This document shows positions 8,242 to 16,494 of a stretch of 64,000 nucleotides of DNA, in pieces. Positions within the stretch are counted from its first letter, which is position 1. The number at the start of each line of letters is the position of its first letter. A program made the position numbers and the translations under genes. This DNA comes from Clostridia bacterium (GTDB lineage: Bacteria; Bacillota; Clostridia; Christensenellales; Aristaeellaceae), in NCBI GenBank assembly GCA_017524725.1, contig JAFXUZ010000023.1:49872-113871 (forward strand), given 5' to 3'. The notes beneath the pieces were generated by a model, which was not told where the DNA came from, made no database searches, and worked only from the letters and a program-made list of their open reading frames with translations.

Positions 8242-9703
8242 TGCTTTTTTCCTCCGAGCCTTTATACAGCAAGCCCAGCATGGTAATATCGTCAAATTTC
8301 GGCGCGTTGCCCACAAATGCGTCGATGTGCCTGCGCATGGTATGCAGCAGCGTCTTCGGGTCGGCGTCCGGGTTTTCGTTCAGCGCTGTCAGCATGCGCT
8401 CGTTGCCGAACAGCTCGTTATGAGCGTCGGTGGCCTCGGTCACACCGTCTGTATATACGAACAGGCTGTCGCCGGGACGCAGTTCAAATTCATGCTCCCG
8501 GAAGTGTATCCCTTCCATCGTCGCCACGGCGGGCGTATGGCGATAGACGACCAGCTCGTAATCGCCGCCTGCCCGCCGAATGGACGGATGCTCGTGGCCC
8601 GCGTTCGCGGCCAAGCCCTTGCCGGTGGACAAGTCTAGGATGGCAAACCATACCGTGACAAACAATTCCGCGTCGTTGCCCTCGCAAAGCTGCTCGTTGA
8701 CATACTGCAATACTTCCGCGGGGCCGCCGCCCATCTGTGCCCGGTTCTTGATGAGCGTCTTGGCGATTACCATGAACAGCGCGGCGGGAACGCCCTTGCC
8801 TGACACGTCGGCCATGACCAGGCCAAGGTGGTTTTCGTCGATCAGGAAGAAATCATAGAAGTCGCCACCCACCTCTTTCGCCGGGGTCATGGTGGCGTAA
8901 ATGTCAAATTCTTTCCTGTCGGGGAAGGCCGGAAAGATGCGGGGCAGCATGTCTGCCTGGATCTGCGTGGCGACGTTCAACTCCGCGCCGATGCGCTCCT
9001 TCTCCTTCTCGCTCTGCATTTTTTCCGCAGTAAGACGGACAGAGTTGAATATCTGCAGATATTCAACGACGAAGATCACGCAGATCGTCACATATAAGGG
9101 CAGGAACCACGTGTTCGTCGGTACGATGCCGGTATTATTGGTAATGAGGTTGATGACGTAGAAGCCTACGACCGAGACAGCCGGCACGACAAGATAGGTC
9201 TTGATCCCGTCGCCGGCCATGACCAGCATCTCGCGTACACGGTTGCGCAGGAGCTTGACGTACAGCGCAAAGACGATCGCATAGACGACGAGCTTGATCC
9301 CGATAAACAGCAGGATATTCGGAACATTATAGGGCGTGCCGGATGCGAACAGCCCAAGCCGAGCGCCGACAAAGGTGTCCGTCGTGCCACAGAACATGAA
9401 TGTGGCGACGTTTGCGATGAGCGCCGACATCAGTCCCACGAAGAGCTTTTCCGCAGTCGTCCCCCTGTATGCAAACAGGATCGAGGCGCAAAGCAAGACC
9501 GTCAGCCCAAGGATGCCCACAAAATCGTTATACAGGTTGATGCTGTAGCTTAAATAGGCCAGCGCAAAGCCGACGATCCCGACAAAAAACCACCAAAACG
9601 CGAGCTTGCCGGGCTTATACTTCGGCGTGAGCGTCACACCGGAGATCAGGCCGGCAAACACCGACGCGAGAAACACCGCCAGCGACCACAGACAAACTAC
9701 CAT
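8234..9703 (-). CDS. Membrane RsbU/SpoIIE-type PP2C phosphatase
   Basis: 489 residues. The N-terminal 215 residues form about six to seven hydrophobic helices. A short helical connector follows (about 220-255, LTAEKMQSEKEKERIGAELN), then a SpoIIE/PP2C phosphatase domain to the end. Metal-binding acidic residues are in VGGDFYD (Asp281, Asp284), MADVSGKG (Asp299), YTDGVTEA and the final KFDDIT. It should dephosphorylate the RsbV-like protein of 14016-14315 in response to a signal sensed in or at the membrane. It lies 21 bases after the NRPS stop, with GGAGGAG before its ATG. Confidence 0.93.
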   Translation of the reverse strand: MVVCLWSLAVFLASVFAGLISGVTLTPKYKPGKLAFWWFFVGIVGFALAYLSYSINLYNDFVGILGLTVLLCASILFAYRGTTAEKLFVGLMSALIANVATFMFCGTTDTFVGARLGLFASGTPYNVPNILLFIGIKLVVYAIVFALYVKLLRNRVREMLVMAGDGIKTYLVVPAVSVVGFYVINLITNNTGIVPTNTWFLPLYVTICVIFVVEYLQIFNSVRLTAEKMQSEKEKERIGAELNVATQIQADMLPRIFPAFPDRKEFDIYATMTPAKEVGGDFYDFFLIDENHLGLVMADVSGKGVPAALFMVIAKTLIKNRAQMGGGPAEVLQYVNEQLCEGNDAELFVTVWFAILDLSTGKGLAANAGHEHPSIRRAGGDYELVVYRHTPAVATMEGIHFREHEFELRPGDSLFVYTDGVTEATDAHNELFGNERMLTALNENPDADPKTLLHTMRRHIDAFVGNAPKFDDITMLGLLYKGSEEKSNG

Positions 9704-9724
9704 TTTATCCGTCTCCTCCCTATC

Positions 9725-12700
9725 CTATTTCTCGTCGAATGCGCCAAGCGTTTCCATCGCGTGGAAATAATTCTCCAGATACCCGTCCGAGATCTCGTTC
9801 CAGTCAAGGCGAAGCGCCGTGATCGTCTCCTGCGTAAACGCATCGACAACCGCGGTCTGTTGATAGCGCAGATCGGGGCGCTCCACGAAAATACCCTCAA
9901 GCGCTTTCCGGCCCTCCTCGGTTTCGGACAGCTCCTTGACTCTACGCTCGAATGCCTCATCGGAAACGATCCTGATCTCGTGTCCCAGCCGCTGCAGCGT
10001 CTCAAAGAGGCGCCGGTATTCCACCTCTTTCGGAGGATACACATGGAACACCGAGTATTCCTTCGGCAGCATGGCGAGCGCAACGATCATTCTTGCGACG
10101 TCGTCCACAGGAGAGAAGTTCACGGTGGAATTGTACAGGCTCTCCGGCGCGATCCCGATCTGTGCATAGGACGTGATCTGCCGCGTAAAGGCGTTTGTCT
10201 TCCGATTCATCTGGAACTCGCCGTCCGAAATGCGCCCTTGCAGATTACCGACGCGCATGAGCTTGACAGCGATACCGTGCCGAACCGCCGCGGTCAGCGC
10301 CTCGTATTCAGCCATGAACTTGGAGAGAATGTACTGGTTTTGAATCTCCTGCCCGATAAACAGATCCCGCTCCGTCAGCGTCAGCGGCGGCTCGCCGGAT
10401 TCGTAAACGCCACCAATACTGATCGTCGAGACCTGAACCAGCGCGGCGCAGTGTTCGGCGCACAGCTGCGTCAGATTGCGGACGCCACCCGTATTGACGC
10501 GGTCCAGCTTGTCGTCAAAGGCGAAATGCGACACGTCCGCTGCACAGTTGATGACCGTGTCGATCCGTCCGTCAAAGGGCTCGGCAAAGATCTTCGGATT
10601 TGAGATGTCACCGTCGAGTGCGAACAGGCATTTGCCGTAAATATCGTCGCAACTCGTCTCCTCATAGTAGAAGAGCGTGCTTTTGAGTCGCTTTTCCGGT
10701 GTCTGGCGTTTAGTGGCGCGAACGAGGCAATAGATGTTGTACCAGGCATCACGCCGCCGCAGCAACTGTGACAGAACATGGATGCCGAGGAAGCCGCTGG
10801 CGCCCGTTAGCAGGATGTTACCGAGGCCGTGTGGCTCAGGCGCTTCGTCGTTGCACAGCGCGTTTTTGGATAGCAGCGCGTCGATCCCGCTGTAATCAAG
10901 CGCTTCCAATGGATTGATGTGCTTGCGGGTCTTCTCCGTTTGCTTGACGTAAAGATACTGTGCGAGCAGCTCGGGAGTGGGATAGCGGAAGATGTCCTCA
11001 TAAGCCGCCTCCGCCTCGGGTAGACGGGATTCGATCTCGAACAGAAGCTCGGCAGTATGCAGGCTGTCGCCGCCGTTGTCGAAGAAGCTATCGTCAAGGC
11101 CGACCTGATCCAACTCCAGAACGGCCGCAAACGCCCCGCAAATCGCCTTCTGATACGGCGTCTGCGGCGCGCGATAGACGCCTTCCACCTTGATCGGGAT
11201 CGCTGCAAGAGCTTTCGTATCGGTCTTTCCGCCGGGTGTTTCGGGGATATGATCAAGCTCTTTGAAAATGTCCGGCACCATGTAGTAGGTCAGGCGCGCT
11301 CTGACGTAGTCCTTCAGCGCCGCAACGTCGATGGCCGCGCCGTCCTTCGCACAGTAAAAGGCCGCCAGATGCTCCGAAATACCGATTTTTCGCACCTGCA
11401 CACAGACGCCGCCGATCCCCTCGAAGCTGCGGATACAGCTCTCAATCTCGGGCAGCTCGATGCGCAGGCCGTGAAGCTTGACCTGAGAATCATTTCGTCC
11501 GTGATAGGCAATTCTGCCGTCCGGCAGGTATCGGGCCAGGTCACCCGTCCTGTACATACGGACGCCGTAATGCTCCACGAAGCGTTTTTCTGTCTCCTCG
11601 GGCAGGTTTCGGTAACCGAGACCCAGCCCCATTCCGTAAATGTACAGCTCGCCAATCACGCCCCAGGGCAGCAACCGCCCCTGCTCATCGAGGATCATCA
11701 CACCGGTGTTGGCGATCGGCGTGCCGATGGAGGTGTTGTCGCCAGCCTCGGTAATCGTCGCGCCGATGGTCGTTTCCGTTGGCCCATATCCGTTGTATAC
11801 GCGGATCCCGTAGGTTTCCTTCAGTTCTGTAACCAGACTGCCCGGAAGCGCTTCGCCTGCGGCGAGGATGACCTTGACGGATCGCAGTGCGGTGGAAAAC
11901 CTTGCATTCTTGAGATATGCGGACAGGCGCGACGGCGTGCAGTGCAGCATGTTCGCACCGTGTTTCACGATCAGCGCAGCAAGCGCCTCCGGATCGGTCA
12001 TGGCGCGTTCCGGGGCAAATTCTATGAATTTTCCGTTAAAAAGCGGAACGAAGAACTCAAACAGCGAGATATCGAAACACACCGAACCGATTGCAACGAT
12101 CCCGGTTCCGCACGTTACGATGTCCCGATTGAAGGGATTGTTGTCCGGGTGCGTGATATTGGCGATGCCGCGGTGCGAGAGCACTGCCCCCTTGGGCACA
12201 CCGGTCGTGCCGGAGGTATAGATACAGTACGCCGGGCGCTCCTGCGGGATGTCGAGCATGGGGTCGCGCTCGTCGGCGCAGGCGAGCAGCTCCGATGCGG
12301 CAATGAGGCGCACGGCACGAGCGGTGTCCCCGCTCTCAGCGTCGGGCTCATTCACAATCATGAGTTCCGCGCCGCTGCTGCTCTGTATGTAGTCAATCCG
12401 CTTCTGCGGGTACTCCGGATCGATGGGGATGAACACAGCGCCCGCCTTGGAGATCCCCATCATGACGGGGATCAGCTTCTCGTCGCGCCGCAGCTTGTAC
12501 ATCACGCTCTGTCCCAGCTTGACGCCCGCGCCGATGAGCGCATTTGCAACGCGGTTGGAGAGCTTGTCCAGCTCCGCAAAGGTGTATGCGTGATCGCCTG
12601 CATAAAGGGCAGGCTGGTCGGCGTATTCTTTTACCGCGTTTCGGAACAGTGACGGGATCGTCGCGGAAGCACTGATGGTAATCTCCCGCCCCTTCACGTT

Positions 12701-13948
12701 CTGCAGCAACGCCCTCTCCGCGTCGCCGACAATCTCGTATTCGCCGACAGGGCGCTCCGGCTCGTCCATCCCAAGCGTGAGAAAGTGCAGCAGCGCGTCG
12801 TGGAAACGCCGTGTGGCGGCTTCGTCGTAAACGCCGTCGCGCGCGTCGTAGGTGATCTCGATCGCGCCGCCAAACGAAGTGACATTCAGCGTCAGATGGT
12901 TGTGCATCGCGCCATCCATGCTCATGTCGATGTCATACGGGACGGGCGATGGAAGCTCCGGCTGATAGAAGTTGAACGTGTACTCGCTGACCGCGCCGGT
13001 CACGAGGCCACCGTTTTTTAGGTCGGCAAGGATGCGGTCGATTCCGTAGTCCTTGTGCGCGGACGCCTCCCGCGCGCGCTCCAGAGCACGAGTGCAGAGT
13101 GCAGGGAAGGTCAGGGCGTCTTCGAGTGTTACGCGGACGGGGATAGCCGTCGTGTGGCAACCGTATCGGGCGCGTTCCTCCGCGCTGTCACGTCCGAGAC
13201 GTGGCATGATGAAGACGGCTTCCTGCTTCTGTGACGCCCTTGCCAGATACAGCGCCAATGCCGCAGCGAACACAGCAGCTTCCGTGACGCCGTGTTCCAC
13301 CGCAAATGTCCGTATCCTTGCCGTCAGCTCCATGCCCAAGGGGAAACGGAATCTGCGCCGTTTTGCACTGTTCGCCGTCACGGGAAAAAGCGACGGCTCA
13401 TAGTCGGCGTTGAAGAAATATTCGAGCCAGAAGTTCCGCTCCGCCGCCGTGTCGGGCTCCGCCGGTACATAGCGGGTCAACGTACCGGCGTCCGCTGTCG
13501 GCGTACCTGCGAGCTCGTCCAGAATGCGGCGGACAAGCTTACACATGTCGTAACCGTCGAGGATGATATGATGGAAGCGCGCAGTCAGGTACGAGCCGCC
13601 GCCTGTCAGAGCACCGACGCAAAACGCATACGTTTTACCGCCCATCGGACTCTCAGTGAGCATTTCCCACGCCGCAACGGCCTCCTCGGGCGACATTTCC
13701 GTTCCGATTACGCACGGCTCCCGGCGCTCCATCGCGATGAGGCAGGGGGCTTTTTCGTCGAACGCAAGTCCGAAAACCGGTACTGCGGCAATCACGCGGT
13801 CCACAGCGGCGCGCAACGTCTCCGGCGCAATGGTCGGAAAGCGCAGCAGAAAGCCGATGGTATTGATTGCCGTGCCGCCAAACGCCAGCTCATTCATGTA
13901 GATGCCGTATTCCGGACGATTCAGTTCAAATCGTTTCAAATCAGCCAT
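9725..13948 (-). CDS. Single-module NRPS, C-A-T-R (reductive release)
   Basis: 1407 residues from the ATG at 13948 (GGAG 7 bases upstream). An in-frame ATG at 14008 would add 20 residues and has a weaker site. Condensation domain 1-400 with HHIILDG (126-132). Adenylation domain 430-920 with YTSGTTGVPKG (577-587), YGPTE (721-725) and Lys908 in PGGKTD. Carrier domain 925-1000 with Ser962 in DNGGDSL. Thioester reductase 1040-1390 with LTGASGFLG (1047-1055), Thr1175 and the YxxxK pair Tyr1206/Lys1210. All active-site residues are present. It should load one amino acid, condense it with an acyl or aminoacyl donor, and release an aldehyde or alcohol by NAD(P)H reduction. It lies between RsbV-like and RsbU-like genes in one operon. 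No carrier-protein transferase or exporter is nearby. Confidence 0.95.
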   Translation of the reverse strand: MADLKRFELNRPEYGIYMNELAFGGTAINTIGFLLRFPTIAPETLRAAVDRVIAAVPVFGLAFDEKAPCLIAMERREPCVIGTEMSPEEAVAAWEMLTESPMGGKTYAFCVGALTGGGSYLTARFHHIILDGYDMCKLVRRILDELAGTPTADAGTLTRYVPAEPDTAAERNFWLEYFFNADYEPSLFPVTANSAKRRRFRFPLGMELTARIRTFAVEHGVTEAAVFAAALALYLARASQKQEAVFIMPRLGRDSAEERARYGCHTTAIPVRVTLEDALTFPALCTRALERAREASAHKDYGIDRILADLKNGGLVTGAVSEYTFNFYQPELPSPVPYDIDMSMDGAMHNHLTLNVTSFGGAIEITYDARDGVYDEAATRRFHDALLHFLTLGMDEPERPVGEYEIVGDAERALLQNVKGREITISASATIPSLFRNAVKEYADQPALYAGDHAYTFAELDKLSNRVANALIGAGVKLGQSVMYKLRRDEKLIPVMMGISKAGAVFIPIDPEYPQKRIDYIQSSSGAELMIVNEPDAESGDTARAVRLIAASELLACADERDPMLDIPQERPAYCIYTSGTTGVPKGAVLSHRGIANITHPDNNPFNRDIVTCGTGIVAIGSVCFDISLFEFFVPLFNGKFIEFAPERAMTDPEALAALIVKHGANMLHCTPSRLSAYLKNARFSTALRSVKVILAAGEALPGSLVTELKETYGIRVYNGYGPTETTIGATITEAGDNTSIGTPIANTGVMILDEQGRLLPWGVIGELYIYGMGLGLGYRNLPEETEKRFVEHYGVRMYRTGDLARYLPDGRIAYHGRNDSQVKLHGLRIELPEIESCIRSFEGIGGVCVQVRKIGISEHLAAFYCAKDGAAIDVAALKDYVRARLTYYMVPDIFKELDHIPETPGGKTDTKALAAIPIKVEGVYRAPQTPYQKAICGAFAAVLELDQVGLDDSFFDNGGDSLHTAELLFEIESRLPEAEAAYEDIFRYPTPELLAQYLYVKQTEKTRKHINPLEALDYSGIDALLSKNALCNDEAPEPHGLGNILLTGASGFLGIHVLSQLLRRRDAWYNIYCLVRATKRQTPEKRLKSTLFYYEETSCDDIYGKCLFALDGDISNPKIFAEPFDGRIDTVINCAADVSHFAFDDKLDRVNTGGVRNLTQLCAEHCAALVQVSTISIGGVYESGEPPLTLTERDLFIGQEIQNQYILSKFMAEYEALTAAVRHGIAVKLMRVGNLQGRISDGEFQMNRKTNAFTRQITSYAQIGIAPESLYNSTVNFSPVDDVARMIVALAMLPKEYSVFHVYPPKEVEYRRLFETLQRLGHEIRIVSDEAFERRVKELSETEEGRKALEGIFVERPDLRYQQTAVVDAFTQETITALRLDWNEISDGYLENYFHAMETLGAFDEK

Positions 13949-14015
13949 AGGATACTCCGTCCTTATGTCTTTTTCTTGATTGAAAGCGGTGTCCTCCGCT
14001 TCCGGCATCCGTGCA

Positions 14016-14315
14016 TTATTCCTCGATATTCAGGATGTCCGCAAAGCCCGTGACCTCGAAGATCTCCATAATCTCCGGCTTCACGTTGCGGATGGTCATT
14101 TTACCTTGCTTGTTCATCACCTTTTGGGTAGACAAAAGCACCCGCAGCCCGGCGGAGGAGATATATTCCAGACCGGCAAGGTCGAAGAACAGCTCCGTGA
14201 CACCGTTCACGGCGGTACGCAATTTGCCTTCCAGCTGGGGCGAGGTGACGGTATCCAGCCGCTCCGTCAATGCAACCGTCAGGGTGGTTCCTTCTTGTTT
14301 TTTGATGATGTCCAT
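14016..14315 (-). CDS. RsbV/SpoIIAA-like STAS anti-anti-sigma factor
   Basis: 99 residues with the STAS fold. The phosphorylatable serine is expected in YISSAGLRVLL (Ser53/Ser54). The ATG at 14315 is set by GGAAGGA 7 bases upstream, although the frame is open further upstream into the decayed SPASM sequence. It is the first intact gene of the operon and is followed by the NRPS at 67 bases. In this family the unphosphorylated form binds the RsbW-type kinase and frees its target; the phosphatase resets it. Confidence 0.93.
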   Translation of the reverse strand: MDIIKKQEGTTLTVALTERLDTVTSPQLEGKLRTAVNGVTELFFDLAGLEYISSAGLRVLLSTQKVMNKQGKMTIRNVKPEIMEIFEVTGFADILNIEE

Positions 14316-14711
14316 GGTGTGTTCCTTCCGTGATTTATTCTTGATTCTTTTGAAATCCCCCAGCAGCTTCAGCGCCGGCTCATCCCAGCTGCCCTTGAAG
14401 AACAAGCAGCCCAGGGGGGCGGAGGCGCTGTAATCGAATTTGTCAGTCTCTTCTCCGGCGTTCAGGATGCCAAGAACACGGCAACCTCCGCAATGCCCAA
14501 ACCATGCGCAGGCGTCGCTCTGCTTGTTCTGTTCGCGCAGCCGGCAGCGGTTTTTGCACACGGCGTTGAACTATTCGCCGTCCGCCGGCACGTCCGTAAG
14601 CCTCCGATCGTGGAGATTATCGCAGGTTTAGCCCAGATATGCTACGCATACACTCATTTGCGGGCAAGGGACCACATCGGTCATCAAGGGTCTGTTTGCT
14701 GCCGTATACCG
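14316..14711 (-). pseudogene. Decayed radical SAM/SPASM protein, C-terminal remnant
   Basis: One reading frame, the same as the STAS gene, translates to a recognisable SPASM (auxiliary Fe-S) tail: DVVPCPQMS, then FNAVCKNRC, then CAWFGHCGGCRVLG, then APLGCLFFKGSWDE. It is broken by stop codons at 14628-14630 and 14571-14573. No radical SAM core (CxxxCxxC) is visible to the right. The Cys spacing is that of peptide-modifying or anaerobic-sulfatase-type maturases. It sits directly upstream of the RsbV gene and may once have belonged to the operon. A short expressed Cys-rich protein starting at the GTG at 14561 and fused to STAS is a less likely reading. Confidence 0.7.
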
Positions 14712-14752
14712 GCGCGGTGGGGCGGCATTTTCCATCCGGGAAACGATCCTGC

Positions 14753-14782
14753 ACTATATATATTCTTACTATATCGTGTAAA
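14753..14782 (-). promoter_or_regulatory. Candidate promoter of the NRPS operon
   Basis: On the minus strand TTTACA, 18 bases and TATAGT stand just upstream of the SPASM remnant in an AT-rich stretch. It would drive the RsbV-NRPS-RsbU-RsbW operon with a leader of about 430 bases. The 14783-15005 stretch beyond it is AT-rich and holds no gene I can support. Confidence 0.4.
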
Positions 14783-15005
14783 GAAAGTCAATAATATGTA
14801 AAAAGTCAACATTGTATAAAATGTTAATTTATCGTTTTCAAATTTCCTGTACTATAGGAACGGCCCAAAGCTCGACTTTTTTTACACGTTTCTGCAAGAC
14901 ATCTATAAAACCACCCTGGATATTGGCGGAATTTACCTTCAAAGAGTTCCTCTCCGGCCGCGAAGTAAACCTTTTTCGTTGCAAAAAAGTCTTAAAATTC
15001 CTTGT

Positions 15006-15040
15006 ATATAGTACATGGTATGGAATATAATGTACCATAT
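15006..15040 (+). repeat. Palindromic promoter region of the decayed transposase
   Basis: ATATAGTACAT (15006-15016) and ATGTACCATAT (15030-15040) form an inverted repeat with one mismatch, overlapping a TATAAT (15026-15031). GAGGGG follows at 15044-15049, before the GTG at 15058. Compare the larger palindrome at 63784-63823. Confidence 0.6.
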
Positions 15041-15057
15041 ATCGAGGGGTGTTTCAG

Positions 15058-16359
15058 GTGTCCGTACCGGAATCCATCCGGAAGGTTCCTCGTCCCGTCA
15101 ACACCATCGTCCAGAACAATGGTAAGGAAGGTCCTAACCGCTATCCTGTTCGTGAACGCATCAGCGTCACATATGTTTCCGGCGGTAATCCGCAGCCTAA
15201 GAACGGGAAAGTTTCGGCCACATCGTAGATGGTGTGTACATTCCGCTCGGTGTTGCCGCCGCCAAAGCTGAGCCGGATATGCTGTCCTACGGTGCCAGTG
15301 CCTTTGTCAGATCTGTTTCCATAGATCTCTTTACGGAACTGCTTAGCGTTTACACACCCAAGGATGCCTATACTATCATGGCCATTGCCTCCCTTCGGGT
15401 CATCAAGCCTGAAGTATCTGCAAAGCGTTTTGCAACGCAATACCAGCAAACATTCATCAGCAAGTTCTATCCGGGTATTGATCTTTCTGAGAACACTGTC
15501 AGCGCCTTCCTGCAGGGTATCGGCCGGGACGGAAATCGTCGGCTGGCGTTCTACCATAAGCGAGCGGCTTCTGTTGCCGCAGATCACCATGTAGCGATCA
15601 ACGGAATGCTTAAGCAGGATAGCGGCATCGTCAACGATCTGTCAGCTTTCTCCTGCAGGGCCAGAACAAAAGGATGCCGGGAAGTATCAGTTCTCTATGC
15701 ATATGACATCGAAGCAACGGAACCGATCTGTGCAGAGATCTTCCCGGGAAACAGCATCGATGCGACATCCTACAGATCATTTATCCGGGATAATGATATC
15801 CGGAAAGGGATCATTGTTGCGAATAAGGGATTTCCCCGTCTCAGATAGGTGATGAACTGGCAGAGCGTCCGGACCTTCATTTCCTAACCCCTATCAAGCG
15901 GAAGGACACTCGGACCACGAACAACAACCCGTCAGGCCTTCGAAGGCGTTCTGTCCGGCATTGGAGACCATGTCCTGTATAAGAAGAAAGAAATCGGAAG
16001 CGAGTTCATTAACTTCATCTCTGCAGTCATTACCTGCCGCCTGATCCGAAAGGCCCGGGAGGCCGAACTTCTCAAGCTCATGTCACGGAGACCTCATGGA
16101 CGATTTGTATTCTGCCTGGCGAAAAGTGGATGCACCGGAAGAACCGGCAAGCGATGACAACGGCTGGGTTCATACCAATGTCGGTGTCTTTACGGAACTG
16201 GAAGTATTGGGACTCTCAAAGCCTATTCCAAAGCCTGAACCGAAAAAATGCGGTCGGAAAAAGAAGGAATCCGTGGAAGATAAACCGAAAAGACCAAGAG
16301 GACGACCAGGAAAGAATACAGCGTTTTGGGTTTTTAATTTATCGTTCTGCGATTCATAG
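15058..16359 (+). pseudogene. Decayed DDE transposase (Clostridia IS type)
   Basis: The 5' end is still well formed (GAGGGG, then GTG, starting VSVPESIRKVPRPVN). The frame then breaks repeatedly: a stop at 15226-15228 with continuation in another frame (GHIVDGVYIPLGVAAAK), a stop at 15846-15848, and further shifts near 15890 and 16090. Conserved blocks remain: DHHVAINGMLKQDSG, ISVLYAYDIE-like text, FPGNSIDATSYRSFIRDNDIRKGIIV, GSEFINFISAVITCRLIRKARE, and a basic tail with GRKKKE and RPRGRP. The jump from DHVLYKKKE straight to IGSEFINF suggests an internal deletion of the stretch carrying the last catalytic acidic residue. It is not functional. Confidence 0.88.
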
Positions 16360-16434
16360 ATATTGCTTTAAATGATTGCACTACGGTCTGTCAGCCAATC
16401 TTTGATGAATAGCTCCATATGACCATAAATACAG

Positions 16435-16464
16435 GCATTTGCTTGGTTTTTTGTTTTTTGGGCT
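16435..16464 (+). repeat. Right direct repeat bounding the NRPS island
   Basis: Matches 7765-7795 except for homopolymer lengths (T6-G-T6, GGGCT). The upstream hairpin arm CCAAGC is replaced by unrelated sequence (ATACAG), so this copy cannot act as the tRNA terminator. Nothing recognisable lies between 16360 and 16434. Confidence 0.7.
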
Positions 16465-16494
16465 GCCGCATACTGCCAGCAGCCCCCTTTAGAT

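Larger units (their letters stand above)
7796..16464. mobile_element. Putative genomic island carrying the NRPS/partner-switch operon
   Basis: About 8.7 kb between near-identical 30-base direct repeats, one inside a tRNA terminator and one standing alone before alaX. The right copy lacks the left hairpin arm, as expected if a terminator had been split by site-specific insertion. Inside are four intact genes on one strand (the NRPS is visibly more GC-rich than its surroundings), a decayed SPASM gene and a decayed transposase. There is no integrase inside, so the element looks immobile now. Coincident tRNA-terminator copies are the main alternative. Confidence 0.5.

Noticed and set aside
11057..12652. 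531-codon plus-strand frame opposite the NRPS
   Set aside because: It mirrors the adenylation domain, whose motifs are unambiguous on the other strand.
14493..14801. Plus-strand frame opposite the SPASM remnant
   Set aside because: The minus-strand translation matches SPASM motifs; the plus-strand one matches nothing and lacks a start signal.
14824..16346. 13-base direct repeat TTAATTTATCGTT at both ends of the transposase relic
   Set aside because: AT-rich and short. It is direct rather than inverted and lies too far from the gene start to call an IS end. It could be a target-site trace, but I cannot show it.
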